Shown piece by piece: positions 12,241 through 24,597 of a stretch of DNA of 64,000 bases. Position 1 is the first letter of the stretch, and each line of letters starts with the position of its first letter. The notes beneath the pieces are model-generated. The model had not been told where the DNA came from and did not search any database. It saw nothing but the letters and a program-made list of their open reading frames with translations. The stretch comes from Bryoerythrophyllum caledonicum (lineage: Eukaryota > Streptophyta > Bryopsida > Pottiales > Pottiaceae): positions 24,602,602 to 24,666,601 of the forward strand of contig OZ020514.1 in NCBI GenBank assembly GCA_963971425.1, given 5' to 3'. The translations under genes were made by a program, and so were the position numbers.

Positions 12241-12594
12241 TGGCCTAGCCACTTCTTCGTAGTTTTCCTTTTCAATACAAACATTTCAAAATGCTGATGA
12301 ATAGAGTTGTGTATATTCTTCAATTACAGATTGGATAAATTTAAAATAGATTCAAAGAGCGGCCAAGGATGCAACGACTTGAAGAGAATAGATAACCACA
12401 CATGTTGTATTAATGGCTTCCCTACATTGCAAAATACACCATAATCAATAATATTCAAATCATTCACTTACAACTTGAAGTTTGTCAACTACAATTGCCG
12501 TTACAATTGCCATCGTTTAAGACTAGACATCATCGAAGACGACACCAAATATGTGTATGTAAATGTCACTACAAACATGGAGTATCCAGAATGA

Positions 12595-12712
12595 CGTCGC
12601 CCATGACATTGGTGTTGACATCCTCAACATAACTACGTCATCATCAACGGAACTACGTCATCCTCAACGGAACTACGTAATCCTCAATATAACTACGTCA
12701 TCCTCAACGGAA
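12595..12712. repeat. ~22-bp tandem repeat (GGAACTACGTCATCCTCAAC)
   Basis: Four to five units of GGAACTACGTCATCCTCAAC-like sequence lie within the CACTA interior. Just downstream (12790-13240) is a GC-richer stretch with AGCCATAGC/CAGCCATAG words. It could be captured host DNA but shows no recognisable protein. Confidence 0.6.
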
Positions 12713-14837
12713 TTGCTGTAGAAGACCGCTTAGAGCAGAAGTATTGAAATAAGGAGATGAATATCATCAAAGGTCGGATCACCTTTCATCCATAGTGGAT
12801 GAAATTTGTTGCATGGAAGGAAGAGCCGAAGGGCAACTCACACAAAAGCAACCTCCACATCACCCACACTTTACTTTTGGAAGTGTAGATGAGAGAAAAC
12901 TGAACTTAGGTGATAGCAATGGCAGGTGGGGAGTGGCGAAGCTCACTACAATGCTAAGAGGAGGGAGATTAGGAGAACAACAAGGAGTAGAGAGAGGTGA
13001 CTTGAAGGTTGGAGCAAAGCAATGGCGGCTATGGTGGCGGCTATGGCTAGAGCCATGAAGCGGCAAGGACGGAACTAGCTGGGAGCAAGGAAGGCAATTT
13101 GCGGCAGATCAAGACGGCAAGGGGAGAGCTTAAAGGGAAGAAGAACAAGGGGAAGAGGAGGTTTGGCCATAGTCAGCTAACCCCAGCCATAGCCAACCTC
13201 AGCCATGGCTAGGAAACCCTAGCCATAGCTAAGTTCGATGCTCGCCACCACGGAGAGGCTGCAGCTGCAGCAAGGGTGAGCTCAAGTATTTGTAAGTTTA
13301 CACGTTAGTACCTCCTTCTCCCGTGTTTTTTTATGCTCACAAAAAAATTATTGACGTTCTTCCTTGATGTGAATGTGTGCGCTTTGTCACGTAGACCATG
13401 GTGCTAGGGACGCTACCGTTCGACTCCGAGGTAGATGTGGAAGTGGCAAATGAGGTAGACATGGCATCTTCACGTCAGTTGTGACGTCCTGATTGACATC
13501 GCAAATAACATAGTGTTATGTCATTGAAGACGAGAGCAGTTCCTCTAATTTACATGGAGCGTTGTTGTGAAATTATAGATTGTCCTTTGCACTTTAATAT
13601 GTCATCTCTATGAACTCTTGCAGGAATAGAGTGAAGCACAAGGTGAGCCATCAACTCGCCCATGACGAGCTATGAAGACAGCAAAGCAGACAGCTACTGC
13701 GGTAGGAAGCAATGGCCCAATACCAAAGCGAGCCAATCTACCCAACCTCTACAAGTTATGTTAAACAAGTGATGCTAGCATAACTTCATTGATGTCACAA
13801 CGTACGGGCAGTGTCTTTTGGAATGTTTGAAACACCATCTTCTATTTTTTATTGCGTTAGATGAGACATGATGTATATGTCTTAGTTGGATTTGGTAGAA
13901 CATGAAGATGTATTATTTGTCGTTGTTATAGACGACGAATGCAATAACGGTGTTGCCGGGTTCACCACTGTGCATGTTACTGGAAATGTCAAAGCCAACA
14001 ACCGATGTTGATGGCATGTTCATCTTTCACATCAGCGCTAACATCATAGCTTCTCTGAACACATGTTTAGTCCACGCTAAAGTGGACACCACCTATTTAG
14101 CCATACTTGTTGTGGATGTTAAAATAAATGTTGAAATAAACAAAGAGAATGTGCAAGTGAACATGGACTCCAACATCGCAAATGTCAATGTGAACATATT
14201 GTCGGACGTGTTGTTGACGCTCAGCAGGAGCTCTCAATGTTTGATGTGGTGTCGTAGGAAACACGCCATCATTAAGGAAAACGTATTCCATAACATGGAC
14301 ATGTTCGACTTAACGTCAATTCTAACAACCCTGGGTGGAGATAAAATGCCCAAAAATTGATGACGTCAGCTGACGTGGACTGTACACTTCATGCCAAGGG
14401 GATCCACGTTAGCAAAGTACAAAATTTCACGCCATTGCCCAATCAGATTGGTGTTAAATGAAAAAAAGTCCCACGTGGCAACACCTAACCGAATCATTGC
14501 TTATGTGGACATATACATCGTCCACGTGGAGCCTTTTTCAAAGCAATTCGAACCTCGTTCTTTTGGACATCATGATGTTGACAACCCCAAATCACCCCTG
14601 TCACATAAAATTTGGCATATTTTTTGCCTGTCTAAGTAGATAGATTTTAGGTGACATTAACATTAGCGTTAGAGCATGTTTTTTTTTACGTTCATACATG
14701 TTTATGGGTGCATTACATAAAACACAATTTTCTTATAGTGATTACTACAAACGATTTTTTGACCACATCCCTCATCAAAGGCATTGCTTCTCATTGAACT
14801 TCAATTACAGATAATTCTCAATAGATTCTTTGTGCCT

Positions 14838-14935
14838 TCTTGAATGTTGCATTTCGTGCTCACCAAAATGTCGCATTTTGTGCTTACGTGAATGTTGCAT
14901 TTCCCTAAATCCTAAATGTTGCATTTTTTGCTTAT
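14838..14935. repeat. ~30-bp repeat, AATGTTGCATTT units
   Basis: Four imperfect copies of a unit with TGAATGTTGCATTTCGTGCT lie just beyond the CACTA right flank. A diverged gene-1 palindrome (ATTGGAGGATCTCTCGGT) follows at 15008-15025, suggesting this was gene-1 downstream sequence before the insertion. Confidence 0.5.
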
Positions 14936-15244
14936 CTATAGCTTTGACCCTACATCACTTGATAACTTCCATACTACTTGATGCAAATATTCTGTCACAC
15001 CGGTATCATTGGAGGATCTCTCGGTCCAGCCACTTACTCATATAAATGTGCCAGAGTCCAAAATTCATCTCAAAGTCCGGATTTACTTAAATGTGGCATG
15101 AAGGTGCCATTAGAGGTTGAAACAAGAAATGTGAGAAGGTGCCATAAGAGTCCACATTACTCTTCACATAGGGCTACAAATTTGAGCACAGTAAGGTACA
15201 AACCTTCAGAATATTTCCAAATCAAAGATGGTAGATGATTGGAA

Positions 15245-16226
15245 GACAAAAAGAGCTTACGTACTGAATCTATTGCGCTTCGCCACCGGTTGGATTTGGA
15301 TCTCGTCGGCAAGGCAAGGACTAATGGACGAAGACGTAGTAGGCATTAGAGTATCACGCGTTACTGCACGAAGAGGCTTCAACATGGCCTCAAAGACGTC
15401 ATTGTCTTGGTCCAAAGCTACAATGTGGCGCCCAATGTCCTTGCATGCCTAAATAGAATTTCTGACAAAAGTGAAGTGAATAGAATTGTTATTGATTAAA
15501 ATCGTGGATGCAAATTTAATGGATGAAAGCATATCAAAAGTATTACCTATAGACGGGAACGCATGAAGGACAAGTGAGCCCAGCTTAGTAAGAGCTACAA
15601 TGAGCATTTGAAGAACGATGGTATCTTTTTCGTGGGGACCCCTCCATGGGACGTTTCCATTCATAGACTGCGACTCCAGGGAGGTGTAATTGAAAATAAC
15701 ATCAGACTCGGAGACATCGATGTTTAATGCAGAGAGAGACTCATCTGGCGCAATGATGAAATCATCGAGTTGAACTACCTTGGGCACAAATAATTGAACC
15801 CTAAACCGTCGGGACTGCCAAAAATGAATGATAAAAGTGGGAAGATTGTATAGAAGTTGAAAGGAATGTATAAGAACTAAAAATTGATGATAATGATGTT
15901 TGTCTAATACCTTTACTTTTGGATCCACACTCCAATGCAACAGGAGCTCATTTATACCCCACCACTCCCGCAACATGTAGAAACCGTACGCATCGGCATA
16001 GCTCAGAATATCGATTTGGACCTTGGATAATTCAGGTGCAAAGGCCAGAATACTACCGTGACGGTGAAGAAATTCATGCCCACACTCGAAAACAGACTCA
16101 ACATCCTTCTTGTTGTAGTTGTTCCATGTAGGAACGATAGTAGGCTGTATGGATATTGAGGGTATTGGCATCCCATCGGGGAAGTCTCCAATGATGAGAT
16201 TGAAGCCACCGTGCGGGCAAGCCTCC
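15245..16226 (-). pseudogene. Permuted amino-methyltransferase domain (3' exons of the ParB-methyltransferase gene)
   Basis: Three minus-strand exons, about 16226-15911, 15814-15547 and 15451-15245, have GT-AG borders (AAG|GTATTAG; GGCAG|TCCCG; ATAG|GTAATAC; TTTAG|GCATGC). In order they show NLIIGDFPDG (motif IV position, DPPY-like but altered), HGSILAFAPELSKVQ, ADAYGFYMLREWWGINELLL, PWRGPHEKD, LVLHAFPSIGN (motif I, with Asp and Gly residues degraded) and IGRHIVALDQD (motif II with its acidic end). Motif IV before motif I is the permuted order of beta-class N4/N6 amino-methyltransferases. The altered IV and I motifs argue against activity as it stands. The last junction does not splice in frame. 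Confidence 0.6.
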
Positions 16227-16335
16227 GAACGTTCTGAGGTAGTGGTCAAAGCTTGTTTTTGCAAGTTCATAGGAATCGAGGATTAAAACCATGCAAGCAA
16301 ACAAATGAACGACTATTGAACACCAATAGTCTTAC

Positions 16336-17925
16336 CTCCAGGCATAACTTTTTCATGTTAGCTAGAACCGGGTGCACTTGCGGTAGAACATCCATTATCT
16401 TTGTGAGGCTCGTGTTCTCAATAAGTGTTGAGGACACCAAGTCCACGCCAAGTTGTACGGTGGATTTTCCAGTGGCCATCTTCCTCTTCAATCCTTTGAA
16501 ATCCATGGATATGGGACTGGACGAGTCCGTAGCTGAGTATGAGTAGCAGCAGAGATAGAGAAACCTTGCCGAGTCTTGGGGAGTGCCGCGAAGAAGGATG
16601 TCTCTTGAACATCATGATCATCGTCGCCATCAAAGGGCAAAGCAGCATGCACTTGTTGCCGTCTTGGTGCTGCGTCTCTTGCCGCGAGCTGTGCTTCCAA
16701 GGCTGCTGCTTTGCGTGATGCCGTTGCCTCCGCCGCATTTTCCGCATGTGGCTTTCGCGCCACCTCTTCTTTGGCCTCCTTCAACTTCCTGGCGACCTCT
16801 TCCTCAGGGGCTTTCTTCGTCTTTGCATCTTCCTCGGCTGCCTTTTTCCGTGCCCCTCTAGTCATCTTCATGGGTTCTGTCACAACTAAGACCAACTCTG
16901 TTCCTGCTAGAGCAGGCTGAATAGAATTCCGTAGTGGAATGTCAAACAAAGGAGGTCTATTCTTCGGACACTTTAAATACCATCCACATTTCTTCCAGTG
17001 CTCCCTATCCCAATCCTTCATATTCTCCTCAGTGAACATGCAGCTGTCACTAGTTGGATCCAGGTAGTTTGCGAAGAAAGGGAGAATTCTTGAAACTGCC
17101 TTTCTGGGAAGCAACACATAGTGGAAGGACCTGTATAAAGTCCGAATGACAGCCTTAGGCCAAAACTTTTGCTCATCTGGAGTGTTGTTTTTAGAGACAC
17201 CCTTGGTTGCCAACTCAGTGTTGAAAGCAATCTCCCAAAGGTGAATGCGCATTTGCTCAACCCAGTCAGCAATAGTTGGAATGGTATCTTCATCAACCGA
17301 GTGATAGTTGACAGTCTCGTTTAGTTCAGCCAATGTTCCATGCAGAAGATCGCTTGTTTCAAAAGAGATCTGAAATCCCATATAACGCATAAATTTAATA
17401 CACATGACAGTATCAAACATGTGAAAATAGAAAAAGGTATCTAAATCAACACACTTGTGTCCACCAAGTAGCTCGAGAGCGCCAAATGGGGAAGTTGTGG
17501 TCGTTGAATTTGGTCTCAGGAAATCTCACAGCTTTTCGAACAGACGGTTTCATGTTCCACCGCTCAAGCCACTTAACCTTCATCGCTGCGGACATCGCGG
17601 ATGTTGCCAAGTAGAACAACTTCTCTTGCGACATCTCCCGGTCATCTTCCCGCTTTTCGTAATGGATTTTAACCTGATTGAGAAAATCAGGAGTGTGCTT
17701 TGGATTAGAAGGAGGCAGCTGCTTCTTCACCTCAGTGACACAATCCTTCACCTTCTTCACCTTTTCCAAAACTTTGTGGTGCAAATCCCTCCTGTTCCAC
17801 TGAGTTGTTTTTTGTGGATACTTTTCAATGAACATTTTATTGGCATGCGCTGCTCCTTCACCAATCTCTTGTTGTACATTTCCAGGAAAGATGTCAGGAA
17901 TGAAACACAAAAATCATTAGAAGAC
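16336..17925 (-). pseudogene. Central exon of the ParB-methyltransferase gene
   Basis: A long minus-strand exon encodes a basic region (about 17910-17500), then an aromatic segment (DTFFYFHMFD, CIKFMRYMGF) and a hydrophobic/aromatic stretch (FHYVLLPRKAVSRILPFFANY). An Ala/Glu/Lys/Arg-rich coiled coil follows (about 16870-16640), and finally a helical tail ending LANMKKLCLE at donor GAG|GTAAGA (16336). Two frame changes, near 17500 and 16530, are needed to read through it. The segment has no motif I recognise; from its position it links the ParB-like and methyltransferase parts. Open frames on the opposite strand are shadows of the coiled coil. Confidence 0.5.
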
Positions 17926-18033
17926 CCTGTACAAGAGACTAGAGAACTACTAGAAGATTCTCCAACAGAAAGTGTCGTCAGCTGTACCACCCTTGAAGGG
18001 GGTTAGAAGGAGGAACCCCTTGTCACTCCAACA

Positions 18034-18300
18034 GAGGCGCCGCTAGCGGCACCCCTTTTCATACTCCCCCAGGGTACCTTGCAGCCTCTAAAAAAGTATC
18101 CAGAAGCCATCAACATACCAAGAAGAGGGTGCCGCTAGCGGCACTCTTTTTATGGGATGCCTTGAGCAAGACACTTGCACCTCAGAAGGATGAGCCACTA
18201 GCAGTTCTACCACTAGAGGCTGCCTCAAGAAAGCTTTAAGCATTCTGTAAGGGAGTGCCGTTGGCTGCACTCCCTTCAGGAGGTGTAGATGGCATACAAC
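18034..18300. repeat. GGTGCCGCTAGCGGCACC palindromes in a ParB-methyltransferase intron
   Basis: Three clear palindromes (18036-18053, 18128-18147, 18251-18274) and one decayed copy near 18190 lie in the intron between the exons ending at 18396 and starting near 17925. The 18251 site has different outer bases (GGGAGTGC at the left, GCACTCCC at the right) that still pair. Confidence 0.8.
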
Positions 18301-18395
18301 TACCTCCACAAGACATTTTCAAGGAGAATGATCAAACATTTGACTAATAATGATTGTCAGATAAATAAAATGTAGTTTTAAGAGGTAAATAGTAC

Positions 18396-19297
18396 CTGAT
18401 ATAGTACTCCAACGAGTCCTTTAACAATAAGCGTGTACCATGTTCGAGTTCTATCGTGTTTTGCAATCGCATCATCAATTTTAGCTTTGGTCACAAGGTT
18501 CTCAAAATAAGAGAGGGGTTGCCCAACAATTCATTGAATTCTACATAGCTTGTGGGCTAGATTTGATTTCATGTGGCACCTCTGGTTCCACCTGCACAAG
18601 GAGAAGGTGGAGTTAAAAGACAAAATAGAGAAATTAAAAAATTAAAAAAATTTCAAGAAATTAGAACTTACTAACCAACTTGGTGGAGTTCAGTCACGAG
18701 AGGTCGTGTCGAACCTGTTGGAACATCCAAGATAATCGACTCCACTACGTTATGTCAATCTCTGTCATCACCGTGGTCTCTGTTGATCATCTCCGGCCAA
18801 GCTTTGAGATGATGGTTCCCATCCCAAACATAGAATATCTTACCCAAGTACTTCATAAAGTCTTTATCTACGAGCAACTCTGCCTCAAACTCTTCATTCT
18901 TCTTCTTCCACAATGGACTCCAGCCAAGAATAATCTCCTCGCTAACGTCAAGTGTCTTTCCCTGATCATTTTGCAGTGCAACATAAAAAACGCCGTGACC
19001 CTCCATATACCCGGTACTCACAAAGTGAGCCCCTAAAGAGCTGACGTCGTTTGAGAGGGGCGGCCTCACCGCCAATACTTCCTTCATCCGACACAGTGGG
19101 ATATCAATCTTGGACTTCTTCCGTGGCTTCATCTGTAGCTTCTCCAAAACAAGACTTGTGTTCACTGATTCCTACAATACTAGTGTATCCATCTCTCTCC
19201 CCAAATCCTCGGCTGACATTTCTTCCCGAAGATCATCATCAACGTTCTCATCCTCCAAATTGATCTCATTGTCTTCATCGTCATTGTGATTGATCCC
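18396..19297 (-). pseudogene. ParB-like (sulfiredoxin/ParB fold) domain, 5' exons of the ParB-methyltransferase gene
   Basis: Exon 1 (about 19297-18676, after ATGCAG, ending at TTG|GTTAGT) begins with an acidic stretch, then KIDIPLCRMKEVLAVRPPLS, the usual ParB opening in which arguments are listed before the substrate loop. It continues with FYVALQND and IFYVWDGNHHLKAWPEMIN at about 18840-18780. The D-G-N-H-x-x-x-A element matches the ParB/sulfiredoxin D-G-x-H-R-x-x-A nucleotide-binding motif, with Arg changed to His. Exon 2 (18591-18396) carries KAKIDDAIAKHDRTRTWYTL. TGA codons at about 18755 and 18533 break the frame; the first reads naturally as a lost Trp. ParB-methyltransferase fusions are known from bacteria and phages; in a plant-like genome this pairing is notable. 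Confidence 0.6.
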
Positions 19298-19810
19298 TGC
19301 ATTTAGAGATTGGTTAAACAAAAAGTGGAGATTACTAAACCGCTTCCAACAATTCAGTTGCATTTTATACCTGAATTTTCTCAAATTGGAGGTTGCTCGT
19401 TGACTACTTGTTTGACTTCGCGTTCCACACCCTCAAACTCCATATCTGCAACAAAGCATTCGGGTTAACTATTATTTTAAATGCCAACAGTCTAACAAAC
19501 AGTAATTGATGATATGATTATATGAAGAAATAAGTGCATGCATATTCGTTGCCATCAAATCACGAATAAACATCACTAGTTGTCTAAATATTCTACATGC
19601 ATGATGTTGAATTTAATCATGCTATGGTTGAGCTCTATAATTGACAATTAAAAACCTGAAAGATCTCAAGTGAAGTGACCTTGACATGAAAGAAGATTGA
19701 ATGATTAGCAAACCCAAGGTACAAGCCTTGTTGAACATGCCTACAAATTATAAGTGAAACAATGCCAATATGCCAAACACGTGCATATAGGGAACACTCA
19801 CAAGTTTAAG

Positions 19811-20702
19811 AGGACCCCTGGAAGGAGGTGCCGCTAGCGACACTTGCTTCACAGGTGTCCTCGTATAATTCACCTGCTCATCCATTAAACCACTGCTCCA
19901 TTAATGGTTTCAGAACAAGGGGCATATCATCCATGTTTTACGTGAAAGCTGTGGCAAACCACGACTTAATTGCAAAGACGTGCAAATCAATTTTCAGTTC
20001 CTATCCTAAACTGTCAGAACTATATTAACGATCGCCATCATGGCCACAACTATATTAACGATACATCACCATCGCCGTAGTACCTAGCTTCTTGTTGAGA
20101 AGTATATGAGTATCTCACTCCAGTATCATAAGTTTCAGATCATTGTAGCCTCGACTCATCTCAACACTTTATTTCAAAATTCCAGTTCGCAAGCTAGATG
20201 CTACGGTATCTAACTTCTACTGCAGTATCTGACTTGCTACACAATAATTTACATTAAGTCTTTTACTCATTTCATGCAAGTATCATCAGTATTGTGCATG
20301 AAGAAGTATCATGAAGTATCATGAATATCAGAAGTATCATGAATATCAGAAGTACTCAATATTAGAAGTATCATGAAGTATCTTCAGTATTGCACATGAA
20401 GCAAGAGCCGAGAACACAATGTTGGAAATGCACACGACTAGCCAAAAAACGGTTACACAAGTTCAAGATGCTCAACATAAACTTCTAGTAGTAACCTGAA
20501 CTTCTACTTCTAGAGTGGACTTCAAATTCTAGTAGTTAACTTGTGACCGATTGTTTCATGAACATGACACAGCAAAATACGTCACTCTATTCAATACCGA
20601 TTGCAAACTTGTTCGGAAGGACCCCCGTGAAGGAGGTGCCGCTAGCGGCACGTCCTTCAGAGGTGTCCTCATACCATTCACAAAACCGGCCATCAAACCA
20701 CT
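19811..20702. repeat. Two ~85-bp direct repeats, each centred on a GGTGCCGCTAGCGGCACC palindrome
   Basis: Segments 19811-19894 and 20618-20702 align along their length, from AGGACCCC through the palindrome and GGTGTCCTC to ATCAAACCACT-like sequence. They lie upstream of the minus-strand ParB-methyltransferase gene, between it and the plus-strand MULE gene. Short open frames here are repeat-driven. Confidence 0.75.
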
Positions 20703-21960
20703 ATTCCTTTGGCTGCCGCCATTGTTGGCCACAATATTTCTTCTGTATATCATATTTTTTTAATTCAGTTATACGAGCAGAATCAAATCATGTGATTCTA
20801 ATGTTTTCTAATGTTGAAGATATGTTTGCTTGGGTCTGAACGAGGATGATTTGTGGTACGGAACGAGGTTCCTTCCTGGTACCATAATAGGAAGCGAAAC
20901 GAACCAACACTATGTGGAGTGCTGCCATGTTTGTTTGTTTGCTCTCAAAACACATTCAAATTTTTGTTAACTCGGGCTCAGAGTTCAAGCTAAAAAATAA
21001 ACGATAAAATATTCTACACCACCATCGCCGAGAACCTAGCTTCTTGTATCATGAGTATCATGAGTATCTCACCTAGCTTCTTGCCGACATGTATCATGAG
21101 TATCTTAGTGCAGTATCATGAGTTTCAGACCATTGTGCCATCGGCTCATTTCAACATTGTGTATCTAACTTCTTGTCGACAACCTAGATGCTACGGTATC
21201 TAGCTACTCATCTCACTGCAATATCTGACTTCAACTGCATGATAATCTACATTAAGTCCTCGACTCATCTCATTGCAGAATCACGAAGTATCCTCAGTTG
21301 TACATGAAGCATGAGCTGAGGGCATTATGAACTACTACTTCAAGAGTGCACTTCAACTTCAAGTAGTGAACTTGTAACCGATTCAAGAGTGCATTTCAAC
21401 TTCTAGTACTGAACTTGAAATCTACATTAAGTCCTCAATTCGTCTCATTGTAGCTGTACATCATGCATCATGTAGTAGAAGTTAGATACTTTGTGATACT
21501 GAAGTATCATGCAATGAGATGTAGTATCATGCAAAGAGATAATTTAGTTGTACTGAAGCATGAGACAATTGAATTTTCATGTACAACTAAATCTTCATGA
21601 ACAATCTGACTTCTACAAAATCTTCATGAATCTTCATGTACTTCATGAAGGATTTGACATGTAGTCATGACTTTTACTACGGTTAGAGAAGTTCATGTAG
21701 CGTAGTTTGTAGAAGTCATGTAGAAGTTCATGATCTACGATTACAGAAGTTCAAGATTCTCAACATGAACTTCTAGTAGTAATTTGAACTTCTAGTTCAA
21801 GAGTGCAATTCAACTTCAAGTAGTTAATTTGTAACCGATTGACTCATGTACTTCTAGTTCAAGAGTGCACTTCAACTTCTAGTAGTAAACTTGTAGTTGA
21901 TTGGCTCATTAACTTCTGTAACCGATTGACTTTTGAACTTCTGTAACCAATGTAATCTAT
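20050..21960. repeat. Degenerate short-word repeats (AGTATCATGA, ACTTCTAGTAGTAAC)
   Basis: Words such as GAAGTATCATGAATATCAG, CATGAGTATCTC and AACTTCTAGTAGTAACTTG recur dozens of times without a fixed period. No coding region or RNA gene is visible. Confidence 0.6.
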
Positions 21961-24520
21961 TACATGATGTGCTCTTTCAAACGTCCTCGCCATATGGGTC
22001 GCTATGTCATTCACAGACTCCACCTTATTTGAAAACTCTAGTATATATTCATTAATTCATCTAAAATTCTAGAGAATATTTATATGAATTTCTAGTATAT
22101 ATTTATCTAAACACTCCAGTTAACCCTTACCAGTAGTCTGCTGCATAGCATTTTACTTCTAATACTTTGTTGAGATCAAGATCAACATAATTATGACGTT
22201 CAAGCATTTCAATGACCTCAAAATGAATGATTTCGACAATGACCCTTCAATCTCAAGGTGAAAGTCTTACTAGATATTAATACAGGTTTAGTATTGTACT
22301 TTGCAAAAAATGAGCATGAATCATCGACTCCAAACAAACGAATATAAAGTGAACCTACATCTACACATTCTAAGTTAGGTATTCGAACTCAATTCAAGGG
22401 TTTCTGCTAGAAGTTCGTCTGCACCAGGATTGCTAGAATATCACACTTTTAACTCTAGCTAGAACATCACGTTGTTGCGGTAGTTCAAGATGATTCCATA
22501 AACTTGTAAGTGATGAACTTGTCAAGTTCAAGGTGTAAAATCACTGGGGATATCACGAAGGTACAAGCCTGAGCATTTCAGACTTGCGGGACATGAGAGG
22601 ACTCATAACTTGTCTTTGTATTTTTAAGAAGCTGAACTTGTTGATCAAACTTCGAAATTCAAGATAGTCATAGAAACTAAAATTCTTCTCTCTCACAACT
22701 CCAAGTTTCGGCCACTTATCACAACAGTTTTAAAAAACACAATTCCAAAACGTATACAAATCATGATGCGCTAGTTAAGACCCCATTCAGACCGTCTTTA
22801 CATTTAGTTCAGACCTTCTTTAGATTTAGTTCAGACCTTCGAAGTTAGGATGTATGTGGAAACATTCATAATCCAAATAAGTTAGCCTAGCAAAATAATG
22901 AACTGACCTGCCATGGTAATTCTTGAACGCGATGAGTTTCGCTTCCACCGTAGCTGCGTCTGAATCTCTCCTTCTTTGTCTACGGCAACAACAAGAGTTC
23001 AGCTCCCACCTTTAAACCTCCACACCTCTCCCTTGCAAATCAACATCAACAAATTCCAAGTTCAAAATCCTATTCCAAGTTCAAAACCCGATTCCAAGAT
23101 CCAAGTTGAAAACCCAATTTCTGAACCCTTCTAGTAGTAACTTGTTTCAATTCTAAACTCTGACTGCGAGCATCCTTCCTACTTCACTGTCAACCACGAC
23201 CTCAAACACGACTGCAAGCAACCTTTCAACTCCACTATCAACAACGACCTCAATCACCAACAACAGCTTTGACTAAACCCTATATCAGCCGCCTAAATCT
23301 GTAAACTTGAGAATGAAGAATCACACATGCTGACAATGAAGGAAAGTATTCATCCATCACTTCAATTTCCAAAAACACGACTCACAATGTAATAGAGAGC
23401 CACAACATTACTCGCAAACATCTCCAAGCTTGAAATTGACTGAAAACTGTATGCTAAAGTTACATCTTCGAAGCTGCAAATGAAAACTTCTCAATCTGTG
23501 GATTTCTTTGACTTCTAAACAATACGAGCTAAACACTTTAGGGTTATGTCATCAAGGACATGGAACAAAAACTTCTTGTTATCACTTTGAGTCTCTAGAC
23601 ATCTTGTCGCATTTATTGACTTCACATGTACTAACGTCTAGAAGGTTAATAATCATATACATTATCTGATTGCAAAGGAGGTTGCCTTGACTATAGGTCT
23701 CCAGATGCCATGTCTGCTCTGAGTGCTCAGCTGCGACTCTTGCTTCTACTAGGGGATCCATGTTCCAGTTGTCCTAGGCCCTGGACTACTACGGGAATAC
23801 TTTCGAAGTCTAGATTATCCACTTGACTTATTTTCTTAGTTTGAACAACATGATCGGAGAACTCTAACACTTTCGCCGTCTCACCAATCTCTGCAGCTCT
23901 AGCTTCTGCTTGTTTTCTCTCATCACTTTGTTCTTCAGCATGGTCTTTCTATTACTAAAACAAAATTTCTTCTTTGGCATTCTTTCACAATGACTCATTA
24001 ATTTGCATCCTAGCCAGACCACTTAACCTATCGAGGCAAACGTATCTGCCAGTAAACCACATCACTACCAAAAGATATTTGACTCAGCTGCAATCAAGAT
24101 TTCCCATACTTAACTAATATTGCCACCACAACCACCTCCTTAACTGATTAAATGATGAACCCCCGGCGATATTTCTATTACTATGCATCCATCACTTTTA
24201 ACTGAATTAGATAACCACGGTTCCTATTCTAACATATAGCCGTCTTTAGATCACTTTATTGGACTTACGTCCAAGATATATTGTATTTATTGTAATCTCC
24301 TAAACCGTCCAACCCGCCAAATGGAATTCCAATTCTTAATTTTAATCAATATCTGACATTGTTCCTTACTGATCTAAAATAAGAACATAGAGTGCGTGAC
24401 TCAACTTAACACACGATGGCGCCATTGAGAGCCAATTATCAATTCTGGCTCTATTGAATAGAGGCATTTTACTTCTCCGTTTATTACCATGTAATTACCT
24501 TGACCTTCAGGCTCTCGTAG
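21961..24520. other. Long spacer upstream of the MULE gene, no gene seen
   Basis: Only short unconvincing frames occur. The CAAGTTCAAAA/CCAAGTTC words near 23040-23110 are a minor repeat. I looked for long terminal inverted repeats of a MULE near its start and end and could not define a pair by eye. Confidence 0.45.
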
Positions 24521-24526
24521 TGAAAC

Positions 24527-24536
24527 CCATATAAGC
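24527..24536 (+). promoter_or_regulatory. TATA-like box before the MULE gene
   Basis: The sequence CCATATAAGC lies about 65 bp before the ATG at 24598 and is followed by a CT-rich stretch (TTCTTCCTCTTC), a usual plant core-promoter arrangement. This is position-based inference. Confidence 0.4.
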
Positions 24537-24597
24537 CTCCACATTCTCTTGTTTCTTCCTCTTCAAATTTTGTTGTGTTAATGGTCCGGTTATTGTC

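Larger units (their letters stand above)
9536..14740. mobile_element. Non-autonomous CACTA (En/Spm-type) DNA transposon
   Basis: The left end reads CACTATAAGAAAACCGTGTT and the right end, on the opposite strand, CACTATAAGAAAATTGTGTT: two differences in 20. A 3-bp direct repeat ATT flanks both ends (9533-9535 and 14741-14743), the hallmark target duplication of CACTA elements. GACGT/ACGTC-rich subterminal sequence fills about 9560-9770 and 13380-14420, as expected for transposase-binding regions. The 5.2-kb interior has no transposase-like frame; it holds AT-rich degenerate tandem repeats and a short GC-richer segment. Ends and target duplication make the call strong, and mobility would require a partner in trans. 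Confidence 0.9.

Noticed and set aside
15228-15452. Plus-strand 74-codon frame
   Set aside because: The minus strand here reads IGRHIVALDQDNDVFEAMLKP, the methyltransferase 3' exon, so the plus frame is a shadow.
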